Assembly (NCBI GenBank): GCA_006538405.1
Contig: BJKQ01000002.1
Location: forward strand, 124,001 to 188,000
DNA length: 64,000 nt
Reading direction: 5' to 3'
Source of the DNA: Hansfordia pulvinata
Lineage: Eukaryota > Ascomycota > Sordariomycetes > Xylariales
Part shown: positions 46,371-57,117 of the stretch, one piece after another
Layout of the letters: each line of letters starts with the position of its first letter
Numbering within the stretch: position 1 is the stretch's first letter
Position numbers and translations under genes: made by a program
Notes under the pieces: generated by a model
What the model was told of the DNA's origin: nothing
Database searches by the model: none
What the model saw: the letters and a program-made list of their open reading frames with translations, nothing else

Positions 46371-49300
46371 ATGGTGGTGGTGGTAATGTATCATTTACAT
46401 ATGGCAGCGGTGGTCAGGGCACCTTCGCCGCTGGGTGGGATATCTCCACCCAAACTTGTGTGTGCGAAGCTACAGCCAACAGGCCTCATACGCGTAAGCG
46501 AGCGAGTGGGATTGCAAGGAGCCCGGTGCATATGTGGCGGTGGCATGGCAGAGACATACAGACGCGGTAATCTCATGGCGATGAACATCGACACGCGTGA
46601 CGCGCGAGGTGTACAGAATTATTATATATCCACCCAGATTTGCGCAGCAGTACAAGTATACTCTGTACGGGGTAGGGGATCAACCCCACTCCGGTTGCCG
46701 CCCTATTCTACTCGTGTGCCTGATTGTTAGATTTCTGATTCGAATGTGCGACCTGATCGGGTCGAGCTCAGCATGTGCCATTCATATCACATCCATCGTC
46801 AGTGCCACCTCTGATCGTGCAGCCAATGCTTAAACGCTCATGTCGACGACAGATAACGCATCGATGGGCAATGATGCCATAAGTGTCAAGCTTCAGAATG
46901 TTGGCATTTACTCGTCCACCCCCGGGCCGACAACACATCGAGACAGAAGACGCAGACAAGCTACAGCTGCATTTTTGCAGCACCAGAACAAGCACATGCA
47001 CTACTATAGTGAAACCGCCCGGCTGGACTGGAAGACCCGGGAAATAGGCGCGAGGAGGAATGTCGCCAGCCTCGCGTCGCCTGGCGCAGTGAGTCACGAC
47101 GTCATCCATGGCCATGCACCCCTTTATTCGCAGCTGCAATCCGGGTTGCTGTCTCTGTCCGCGCGCCCCTTTCCCTCTTCCTGCTTTCTGGTGGGTGGCG
47201 TCATGTTTGACAAGAGAGAACTGAGACCGCGCCGACAGCTGGGGAACGCATCAAGGGAAACGTGGCGGCATTGATAGAAAGCTGGGCACGTGCTACGAGT
47301 ACTCACTCGTACATATCTCTGGGCAGCCAACCCGCCGTTACGTTACCCCATTGCTGATTGCTGGGTTTCATCCACGCTAAAACGAGCGAGCTTTGATCTA
47401 CGAGTACCAGTACACCCTTCGTGTTTCCAACACATGTCCGTAGGTACTTTCACTTTGCTGGCGAGGCTGCAAGTTCCTTAGGGGGGAAAAAAAACTTCCT
47501 ATTTGTATCCTTCTCTAGGGGTATTTCTACTACTCGCCCCGTCTGACCTCCACAAAGTCGATGAGCAGCAACATCGATCTGTTGCTGTCGTGGCTGAGCA
47601 TTTGGCGTCCAATGGAAGCCACGAGCGTTCACGTTCATCCCCTATCTCCAGGTTGGAGATCAGCAAGGCAGGATGCATGTTTTTTTTTGTCTTTCTTTCT
47701 TTCTGTTTGTCTCTGTCCGAGATGGAGAGCGCACGAGAGAGCAAAAAAAAAAAAAGAGACAGAGAGAGAAAAAGGTCAACCCCCACCCGCCAAAACCCAG
47801 GGCCTGCCTCAACGGTCGAGATTCGGCCTGGCCGACCCCCTGCTCTCCCACGACAGGCCGGGGCTAGAGAAAGCCCGTGGTCACGAGGGACAGCCACCCT
47901 CTCCAAGAACGGTCTGGCCGACGCGAGAGCCTGGCCAGACGACGAAACAGACAGAGGGAGCCTGTGTAAGCCTGGGCGACTCTCTTCTGATCATGGATAT
48001 GTATGTTTCTACCACCTACCTGGGTAGGTAGAGAAGGGGTTAAGTTGAGTCCGAGCACCTGCACCTCAACTTCGCAACTGGCCCCGTACCGTATAGATAG
48101 CATGTGGGAGTTGGTTGTTGCAGCCAGACATACATCCAGCCAGACAGACAGCCACCGAGGGGGTTCAATGTCGCGTGGTGCCGTCCCGTTGGCCCTCTGG
48201 ACCCACGGGGAAAAGGCGCAGACCAGCAATGTTACTTACCTGCCTGTCACCCACCTCCACTGGTTCGGTCGCCTGTCATCTTTCAAGGCGTGTCGTCCGA
48301 GTACTATTACAGCTGGACATGTCCGGGGGAGAGGCCGCTAAGGGAGGGGGACACCAGGTCGGCGGGAGAGAAATAGAAGGAAGAGAGAGAGTGTGTGTGT
48401 ACTCGTTCGTACCTACGATACCTGGGGAGATCCAAATGGATGGGGACTGATGAGACACACGTCCAGTCGGCGGGTCCAGGGCTATCCAGTGTACTCGTAC
48501 CTCGTGACCTCGTGAGCCTTGACCCACCATTTCCCCCGTCTCTTTTGCCTTCCTTCTGCTGCTGCTGCTACTGCTACTGCTACTGCTACTGCTACTGCTC
48601 ATCCTTGTTGTGAGCTGCGACCCTTTGTGAGATGAGATTGGACTGCTGGTGGAGAGAGGACGCGGCTGACACCCCCGCTCCCAGTGTGTGCCCCCGTCTC
48701 CCCGTTCCCGCTCTCCCTCTGTTCGAGACGTACATCTGGACGAGTGAGACCCACGAGTACGAGTAACGCGGAGCGCACGCGCGCTACTCGTACTGTTCTG
48801 GACTGGGGAACCAAAGCGTCCCAGCAGGATCCTCCATCTTTGCTCCTAACCCTGTCCGGGCCTGGTCTGCCTCGACCACGAGCAATCAAAAACAACGGGG
48901 GCCACACACAGGCCTCAGCTCAGCCGCCGCGTGTTTACGGATAGAGCAAGACCCTGCCGCCCTACCACGTCCTACCCACGGTAAGGTACTACTCGTAATG
49001 TACTGAAGCAACAAGTGGAAGCTGCTGCTTTCGGGGTCGGACTGCCGTGACTGCCGCACTCGTCGCTGGTACTCGTAGGTATCCATTGTTCGCGGCATTT
49101 CGTCTCTTGGCCCTCTCATTCCTCCATCCTCTCTTTCTCTCTCTCTCTCCCCTCATCACCACCGACGTGCTCTGCCTTCCTCCCCTTTCGCTCCGCTCGC
49201 TGGCCTCGTCCTGCAGACACTCACTCGGCAAGACAGCCTCTCGCTCTTTGTGCGAGTAACCGCCGACCCCTTCCTCCTCTCGCTCATCGCCGACCTGAAT

Positions 49301-49704
49301 AGGGGGTGGATACCATATTTGCCTCGCCTACTCGTACTCATACGGACACTCCACCGACCGCTTTGGCTCTTGTGGCGTCGCTCGCGTCCCTATCGCATCA
49401 CCACCACCATCACCACCACCACCACCACACTCGCTCTCATCTGACCCGATTTGCTCGGTTGCCGACACTCGAATCTCGAATTGAAGCGCTCCCGCCTCGT
49501 TGCTTCCCGTCTTTCCGCCTTTCACACCCCCATCGCTACTCCCTCCTCGCCACGTCGCACAGAAACGGCGCGGCCCGCGACAGCTTCTCGACTCGGCATC
49601 TGCTGACCAGGGTATCTGCGCCTTTGTACCCAAGTGGCGCCCCCGCCGCGCGAACCGTTCGCCTCGCTTAATCATCACGACAACCACACATCACAGCGCT
49701 CATC
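46371..49704. other. Intergenic spacer, 3.3 kb, upstream of UTR2-like gene
   Basis: No gene is supportable. The dispersed 8-mer clusters at 47.3-49.3 kb (47294, 47399, 48492, 48758, 48785, 48989, 49070, 49329). An A13 run lies at about 47743-47755. Pyrimidine-rich sequence with CACCAC and CTCTCT runs from 49.1 kb is probably the promoter and leader of the wall-enzyme gene. Confidence 0.5.
48555..48600 (+). repeat. (CTG)/(CTACTG) microsatellite
   Basis: CTG repeats passing into about five CTACTG units. Confidence 0.75.
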
Positions 49705-51280
49705 ATGCTGCCGACACTCCCCGCCGTCGCGGCCGTCCTCTATGGCGCCTCGGCCGTCCTCGCGCAAACCAACAGCCCCCAGTGCTCCAACGACAAGCAA
49801 TGCCCCAAGGACACGCCGTGCTGTTCTCGTGAGTGGCCACCTCGCTTTTCCCTCTTTCGCCTCTCTCTCTCCTCCAGACGTCATGGCCATTGCTGACCCG
49901 ACCCCCCGTCGTCCCCAGAATACGGCCAATGCGGCGTTGGCGCGTACTGTCTCGGAGGTTGCGACCCTCGCTCATCCTTCTCCCTCGACTCGTGTGTCCC
50001 TGCCCCCGTCTGCAAGTCCAGGCAGATGCCCATGACCAGCTCCGATGGCCTCGTCAAGGTCAACGACTACCTCGGTGACCCCTCCAAGGGCGACTGGGTC
50101 GTCCAAGGCGACGCGCTCGCCAAGTCGGGCGGCACCTACATGACCATGGTACGATGGAGCGCCCCAGCGTACTTTGTTCCCGCCGTATCACTAACCTGAC
50201 GCGACAAATATGTAGGCCCCCACACCGCTGGCACTGTCCTCGCGTCCACTGTCTACATGTGGTACGGCAACGCCAAGGCCACCATCAAGACCGGCAAGGG
50301 TGCCGGTGTTGTCACCGCCTTCATCCTCTACAGCGACATCAAGGACGAGATTGACTACGAATGGGTTGGCAACCAGCCCGACATTGCCCAGACCAACTAC
50401 TACTTCCAGGGCATACCCGACTGTAAGTGCACCCCTTGCCTTGTTGTACAACACCCAGCCGTCCCATTTTCCGGCGCTGGAATGCCAGGTGCTGATCCTT
50501 CCCTATCTCCCCTGCAGACACCAACTCCGGAAACATCACCGACCTCAGCGACGTCAGCGCCGACTTCCACGAATACGAGATTCGCTGGACGCCGGACCAG
50601 ATCGAGTGGCTGGTGGACGGCAAGGTCGGTCGCACCAAGAAGAAGTCGGACACATGGAACGCCACGTCCAACCAGTGGGACTTCCCCCAGACGCCGTCGC
50701 GCGTGCAGCTGTCCATTTGGCCCGGAGGCGCCGATACCAACGCCAAGGGCACCATCGACTGGGCCGGCGGCCCCATTGACTGGAGCAGCGACGAGATCAA
50801 GAAGGACGGCTACTACTTTGCCCAGGTCAAGGACATCTCCATCGACTGCTACCAGACCGACTCGCCCCCGGAACCAACTCGGGAACCAGCTACACCTACA
50901 CGGACGCCAAGGGCACCAACGACACGGTCAAGGACGGCGACGAACCCACGGTCCTCAAGTCGCTGCTGGGCACCGGTCTCAACATGGACAAGGACGTGCC
51001 CAAGGACGCCAAGGCCTCGGACACGCCCGAGTTCATCCCCGGGCAGAGCGGTTCAGGAAGCGTGCCCGGGCAGAGCGGCTCCGGCACCAGCAGCGGCTCC
51101 GACGGAAGCGGCACCTCGGACGACGCGCCCGCCTGCACCCAGACCGGGTTCACCCAGGACTGCGGCGCCACCGCGACGCCGGGGGCCAGCAGCTTGGGCG
51201 TCCGCCACCGGGACAGCAGCGCCATCGGCGCCAGCGCCTTTGCCGCGGTGGTCGCCGTTGGCGCGATGCTGTGGCTGTAA
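49705..51280 (+). CDS. UTR2: GPI-anchored cell-wall chitin-glucan transglycosylase, CRH2/UTR2 type (GH16 + CBM18)
   Basis: Exons 49705-49828, 49919-50148, 50216-50422 and 50518-51280 give 441 residues when two missing bases (about 50220 and 50869) are restored. Order of parts: signal peptide (1-20); a cysteine-rich chitin-binding CBM18-like module (about 26-72, CSNDKQCPKDTPCC...QYGQCG); a GH16 domain with the catalytic motif DEIDYE (about 162-167); a Ser/Gly linker; and a C-terminal hydrophobic tail (IGASAFAAVVAVGAMLWL) that signals GPI attachment. CRH enzymes cleave chitin and link it to beta-glucan, cross-linking the wall. DTWNATSNQWDFPQTP, RVQLSIWPGG and GTIDWAGGPIDW are family hallmarks. 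Having both CBM18 and GH16 favours the Utr2/Crh2 branch over Crh1. The first break falls in a C5 run at the start of exon 3, the second before the linker. Confidence 0.9.
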
Positions 51281-51650
51281 GGGTCTGCATGTGAAGTGAC
51301 TCTTTAGGGGGGGCGGCTTCTTGATTGTGAGGGGGGCGCAAAAAGCATGGACATATGGCGTTGTGAGCTGCGAAACATTCATTACCGGAAACAGCAAGGG
51401 ATGGATGGGCGACAAGAGATGGGGGCTTCTTTTCTCTTACTTAGTTGTTGCCTGCCTCTACACTTGTCACACATCTTGGATTACCATAACGTAATATATA
51501 ATCCGCGGGGTAATGGCTTGATGCCGTCCGCTCTTTGTTTGAATGAGAGCCTGTCCGTCTGTCCGCGTGAGCGTATAGGCAATGGAACGTCAATGTTGGG
51601 ACTGGTGAGCTTGTCAGGCCGCTGCTCTGTTGCTGCCATGACACTTGGCC

Positions 51651-51670
51651 GGGGGGGGGGGGGGGGGGGG
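51651..51670 (+). repeat. G20 homopolymer
   Basis: Twenty consecutive G about 370 bases downstream of the UTR2-like stop. Confidence 0.85.
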
Positions 51671-53456
51671 CTTGTCGCGGGCTGAACGGCTTCTGTGAAG
51701 ATGGCCAGCAAGTTTTGCAAGGTTAAGTAGTTGGTAAGATTTGGATCAATATAATCGGCGCTGGAAGGGGGATGATCTCACGGGCTCGCGTGCGAGAGCT
51801 CCCTGATCCCTGACATGGGGGATTGGGTTGGGCTGACGTTTCCCGTTCACCTGCCCGCTCGTGGGAGATTTGCTGACATTCTCGCTTGCGGGGTGGGGGG
51901 TTCAACTCGCAGAAAGAGACTGGCTGGGTTGGTTGGCTTGAATGCTCTGGTTCCGCGGGATGCCGTGGCGGGCGTTTCCAACTTGATTGATAACAGCAGC
52001 AGCAGCAGCAGGGCGCAGGCATCATCCGCAGTGCTGCGAATGACGGATTCTCTGGGCAGTGGCGGGTTGGCACGATCCCGAAAGTCGAGACCTCGTCCCC
52101 TTGTTACTAGGCTGTGCGGTGGGATTCTGAAGGAGGGGTGGCGAATTCTTCTTGAATATTGTCGTCCTTTTTTTTTTTTTAATAATAATAATAATCATTT
52201 ATTTATTCTCGGCCGGGGACCGGGGCTCTGATCATAATCTCAATTAGGTACTCAATCTCAAACGCCATTTCGTCCTCCTGGCTTTCTGACTAGGCTTTCC
52301 CGGCACTTACTTTGGAGGGAGGGTGTGTTGCGGTTATTAACCGGAGAGGGAAAGTAATCACGGGCCAATCTCAGCGTTTTACTCAGCTTTTTTCTTTTTT
52401 CTTTCTCGAAATTGCATATTGTAATATCGTACCTGAGACATCTGCTTGTATAGTCCCTCCCCCCCGGGAGTGTGCTGGCTCGTGCGAGTACATCCCATAC
52501 AATGTGCTTGACTCGGCAGACAGACAGCCCCTGCTGCTGCTGCTGCTGCTGTAGACGGGCGCGAGTCGTTTTGGTTTCCCCACTGCCCGCGGGTCTCCTT
52601 GTCATGTCAAGTCAAGTCATGTCATGGCCAGAAGACACTTTGATGCGTCCGTGGACGGGACGAGTGTGATCGAGCTACATTTATTTTCGCATTACGGAGG
52701 GCTTCTTTCATGTGTTCTACGGGGAATCCTTGCCGAGGGAGAGAAGGGGGGGGGATTGGATCGGGCACGGCACATCCGTGATGCGATGAAGGGGAAGGAT
52801 CATTAGAGAGACTCGTGATCGCCGAGCGAGGGGGAGGAGCAGAGAAAGGGGGAGAATCAGTCGAGATGTTTGAAATACAGGCACGAGCCGGGAAGGAAGA
52901 GCGAGAAAGAGAACCTACCGAAGAGAGAAGAATATGAAAGGACAAGTTTACTCGTAAGGCTATTTCCAGACGCGGGGCACAAGTACCTCCCGTACTGACA
53001 TGTAGGTAGGTATCTACGAGGGAGTGAGTGAGCATTGCTGATTCAGGGCCACGCGAGGCCGCTTAATCAGGCGGGCCCGCGCGAATTCATACGGCCTCGG
53101 CGGCTCCCATGAATCTCGTCAGTCGGTATGTAGGTTGTGCCTTTGTTCGCTCTACCGGGCCGGGCAGCAAAGGGCAGCGCAGGGTTGGTCAGCCTTTGTT
53201 TCACGATTAGCGGCGGCGGCCTTCTTTTCTCTCTTTCTCTCGCGATCCTTCCCACCCTTCCGCCCACAAACCTGACCCGCCCCGTCTTTCCAGTTGGCTC
53301 TAACGCGGTTAGTTACCTACCTAGGTACCTAGCTCGTCCCCGCAGGCCTGCCTGGCGGGCGTTTACGAGTACTCGCACCATCACCAGTCATGTACCCGGT
53401 CGGACGTTGGGTATGAGACATCTATCATGCACATTGGATTGGGTGGTGGTGGTGAG

Positions 53457-53472
53457 GCTGCTGATGCTGCTG

Positions 53473-53510
<38 letters not shown>
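53457..53510 (+). repeat. (CTG)n microsatellite
   Basis: CTGCTGATG units leading into about eleven uninterrupted CTG triplets. Confidence 0.8.
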
Positions 53511-53763
53511 ATGAGGCGTAGTGGGCGCGTCGGGCAGACCACATGAGCCAGCAAACAGAGACGCCTTCCCTTTTCTTCATGGTTGCGCAGGCAGCTGCCC
53601 AAAAGTCGTCCATCACTTCCGGTATTCGAGTACAAGTAGGTCCTCGTACCAGGTAAGGCTCCAGTCAGCCAGGGCTCAATGCTGACAACAGCAGCGACCT
53701 TGGGATCCGGATCCCAAACCCGGACAAGGGTCTCCCTTCCTCGAGTCCTGCCTGCCTGCCTGG

Positions 53764-53771
53764 CGAGAGAA

Positions 53772-53811
<40 letters not shown>
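53764..53811 (+). repeat. Compound (GA)n(GACA)n microsatellite
   Basis: AG dinucleotides followed by about five CAGA tetramers. Confidence 0.8.
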
Positions 53812-55026
53812 TCGCAGTGGATGAACCCCGGGAAGGACTGTCTTGGCCCGGGGACAGCCAAGACGGCGCCAGAGGTCAGCAGTGGGACCTGAGCCAACGA
53901 AACGGCGCAGACGCCGGCGATCGTTGACAGCGGCCCCACCCGGTGGACGACACAGACACACACAGGTACAGGCACGAGTAGGCACTCTCTCGTCCCCACG
54001 CCCACTTTCCCCTTGCCCTTCCCCTTTGCCTTTCCCCTGATGAGACGCCCAGCCAGGCGACAACGCGCTTCCCAGTACTCGTACAGGTCGGCTGGCTGGC
54101 TTCTCTTCGGTGTGGGCGTGGGTGTGGGAGTGGGGTGGCGAAAGACGGCGGCGGCTCACGCAGGAGGATCGTATACTAGGTAGGTAGGTAGGTAGCCCGT
54201 GTGTTTGTGTGTCTGTGTGTATATTTGGGAGCGACTTGGCGATGAGGGATGCGATGGACACCGGGATCGCAGAACACCACTCGGGCGAAGCCAAGAGAGG
54301 CCTTCCGATCCCCTCCCCCTTCGTCGTCTTCGTCGTTGCATATAAGCCGTCGTCTCCCTGACCCCTTCTTTCTTCTCCTCCTCCTCCTCCCCCCACGCCT
54401 CCGTCCCGTGTTGTCTTTGGCTCCGTCATCGCGCTCGCTTCAGCTCTCCGGTTTTTAGCTTTCTTTCCTTTGCGCGGCTGAGTCGTGTCGTGTCCCCTCC
54501 CTTTGACCATTGTCTCTCCTTGTGGGTACCTACATACCTACCATACCTTTACACATGTAAGTAAGCCTCGTCCCCATATTAATGATCCACGAGTCCGAGT
54601 AATAAGAAAGGGAAACCGTCTTACTGACCAACCAACCCCACAAAGCAGCACCGCTTCAGCTTTGTCTGTCCTTTCTTCTTCAACACTCATTCACACCTGT
54701 TTTGCTGCCTCTCGACAGCGACAAAAAGACACACACACACACACACACACAAGTCATTGTCGTTCCCCAGACAAGACCCTTCGCTTTGCTCCGACTTGAA
54801 AGACTCGCCTGGTGCTGGTCTGTTCCGGAAGAAGAAGAAGAAAAAAAAAAGAAACCCAAGGATCCCTTCATATATCAACGTCCCCGCGACAACCAGACAG
54901 GGCGGGACAATCATAACCATTTCGAGTCAAACCGACACACTCTCTTTTTTTATACCCTTCCACCACCACAGAAGAAGAAGAAGAACAACAAAACAAAACA
55001 ACACAATAGACAAACCCCCAGCAACA

Positions 55027-56262
55027 ATGGCAAAGATCCTAGCCACCTTCCTGACCCTGGGCCTGGCGGCCGCCGCGCCGCCGCAGCAGCTGTCGGCCCG
55101 CGACTACAAGACGGCGCCGGGCAAGCTGATCGTCGGGGCGCCGGCGTCCGTCTCGACTTGGAACTACGACGGGTCGTCGTTCACGCAGACGGGCAACCTG
55201 TCGGCGGCGGGCACGGCGCCCAGCTGGCTGCTGTACAAGGGGGACGGGGTGCTGTACGCCAACGACGAGAACAGCGAGACGATGAGCGTGGTGCAGCTGG
55301 ACGGCGAGGGGGGCAAGCCGGCGGCCAAGGCCAACGCGAGCAGCCCCGCGGCGGGCTCCGTGTTCATGGAGTTCAACCGGGACAAGTCGCGGATGGTCAG
55401 CGCCGTCTACGGGACGGGCGTGATCGACGTCTGGGACACGTCGGCGGCGAGCGGCCCGCCCAAGTTCCTCAAGAACATCACCCTCGAGGGGCCCCTGGGC
55501 CCCCTGAGCGGGCCCGAGTGCCAGAAGGAGGCCAACTACTACAACGCCGAGTGCCAGCAGCGCATCCACCGCCCGCACCAGGCCATCCTGGACCCCACGG
55601 GCCGCTTCTTCCTCGTGCCCGACCTCGGCGGCGAGGTCGTCTGGGTCCTCGACTCCAAGGACGACAAGTTCGCCCTGGCCCCCTCCAAGGCCCAGCTGCC
55701 CCAGAAGTCGGGCCCGCGCCACGGCATGTTCTCCAAGGCGGCCGGGGACGGAGGCAAGACCTTCTTCGCCGTCGCCTGCGAGCTGTCCAACAAGGTCCAC
55801 GTCTTCGAGCTCGAGTACTCCGGGGACGACGTCAAGATGACCGAGCGCGACTTCAAGCCGACCTGGGACCCGGCCCACCCGCCCAAGAACGCCACCTCGG
55901 CCGCCGTCGGCGAGCTGGTCGTCGCCCGCAACGGCCGCGACGTGTACGTGTCGAACCGGCTGACGGACGACGACGGCGGCGACAGCATCGCGCACTTCAC
56001 GCTGGGAGCGGCCGACGGGGTGCTGACGTTCGTCGCGCAGACGCCCAGCGGCGGCGTGTCCCCCCGCATGTTCACCCTCAGCGCGGACGAGCAGCAGGCG
56101 ACCCTTTTCGTGGCCAACGAGAAGGGCGACGGCGACGGCGCCGCGGCCCTCGCCGCCTTCGCCCGCGACCCGGCCACCGGCAAGATCGACGCAAAGCCCC
56201 GCGCCACCCTGCCCGCCGCCAAGCTCGCCGGGCCGCAGTACGTCAGGCAGATTATGATTTGA
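55027..56262 (+). CDS. Secreted lactonase-type seven-bladed beta-propeller (6-phosphogluconolactonase / carboxymuconate cyclase-like)
   Basis: Single exon, 411 residues, intact frame. The ATG at 55027 has a CAACAATGG context and is chosen because it opens directly into a signal peptide (MAKILATFLTLGLAAAA). The rest matches fungal lactonase-domain proteins: repeated blades including ASVSTWNYDG, PSWLLYKGDGVLYANDE and FMEFNRDKSRMVSAVYGTG, then the conserved IHRPHQAILDPTGRFFLVPDLGG, SGPRHGMFS, GELVVARNGRDVYVSNR and SPRMFTLSADEQQATLFVAN. The family includes enzymes that open lactone rings, but many secreted fungal members have no proven substrate, so catalysis is not asserted. Codons are strongly GC-ending. 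The upstream leader is A/C-rich with a (CA)n run and a TATATCAAC sequence at about 54871. Confidence 0.85.
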   Translation: MAKILATFLTLGLAAAAPPQQLSARDYKTAPGKLIVGAPASVSTWNYDGSSFTQTGNLSAAGTAPSWLLYKGDGVLYANDENSETMSVVQLDGEGGKPAAKANASSPAAGSVFMEFNRDKSRMVSAVYGTGVIDVWDTSAASGPPKFLKNITLEGPLGPLSGPECQKEANYYNAECQQRIHRPHQAILDPTGRFFLVPDLGGEVVWVLDSKDDKFALAPSKAQLPQKSGPRHGMFSKAAGDGGKTFFAVACELSNKVHVFELEYSGDDVKMTERDFKPTWDPAHPPKNATSAAVGELVVARNGRDVYVSNRLTDDDGGDSIAHFTLGAADGVLTFVAQTPSGGVSPRMFTLSADEQQATLFVANEKGDGDGAAALAAFARDPATGKIDAKPRATLPAAKLAGPQYVRQIMI

Positions 56263-57095
56263 TTTGGCGTGTTTTGGTGTGTGGGTGAGTGTGTGCGTGT
56301 AAGAAGGAGGAGGGCGGTTGCCCGTGTCCGTGTCTTTGCGTGTGTCTTTTGCCTGCGTGGTATATATGAAATTTGAGAGACCGTCTTGTGGGAGACAGGG
56401 GGAGGTCTGATGGCTGGTGCGACTCGTTGCTTTTTTTTTTTTTTTCTTTCTGATTGTCTTCAATGGGATAGCGGCCCCCCTTGGGTGGGATTTTTGGATT
56501 TGGCAGCAATGGGTTTTCGTCTTTCATGTTCGAGATATCCGTCATGTATACTTTACCACCTTATGGAGCACCCAAGCTACTTGCCGGCCCGGTAGCCACG
56601 AGCCACGTCCTTGTATATCCAAGTTGCGTCTACTCGTCTTCGTCATCTTCCGTATAAATCAGGCTTGCATTGAACGTAAAGTGCCTTCTTTTACGTATGG
56701 TGATAGTTGGCCGTGGAGAGTGTCGAGTCTGACCGGTTCCCACCAGAAGGAACTTTCGCCTCTCCCGACCCCCCTATCCCTCCCCCTGGACTGGTTCTTT
56801 GCAAATGCTTCATCATCATCGGAATAGATGACATTCCGTGACGCAGAGAGGCGAGCCAGGTTGAGTACCTAACAATAGACAGTCGCGTGTGGTTGCACGA
56901 CGGTGATCCTTGGGTGGAAGAGCCCTCTCCGAGACCATCCAGTTTACCCCGGTTCTCGTTTCCCTTCTGGGCCCAAGGCAGCCGCGGCGCTTGACTCTCG
57001 GTCGTGATGGAAGGTGTTCATGGAGAGCAGGCCAGACGCGCGAACGTTCAGCATGGTGTTCCTCTCCTTGAAGAGCTGCGATCAGCCGTGGACAG

Positions 57096-57117
57096 CCCCC
57101 CCCCCCCCCCCCCCCCC
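57096..57117 (+). repeat. C22 homopolymer
   Basis: Twenty-two consecutive C followed by G3. Confidence 0.85.

Larger units (their letters stand above)
51281..55026. other. Intergenic spacer, 3.7 kb, with simple repeats
   Basis: No gene is supportable. The spacer includes a G20 tract, (CTG)n, a GA/GACA compound repeat and TAGG repeats (54178-54194). A CT-rich and CA-rich promoter and leader region precedes the lactonase-like gene from about 54.3 kb. 8-mer copies lie at 52949, 53364 and 54075. Confidence 0.5.
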
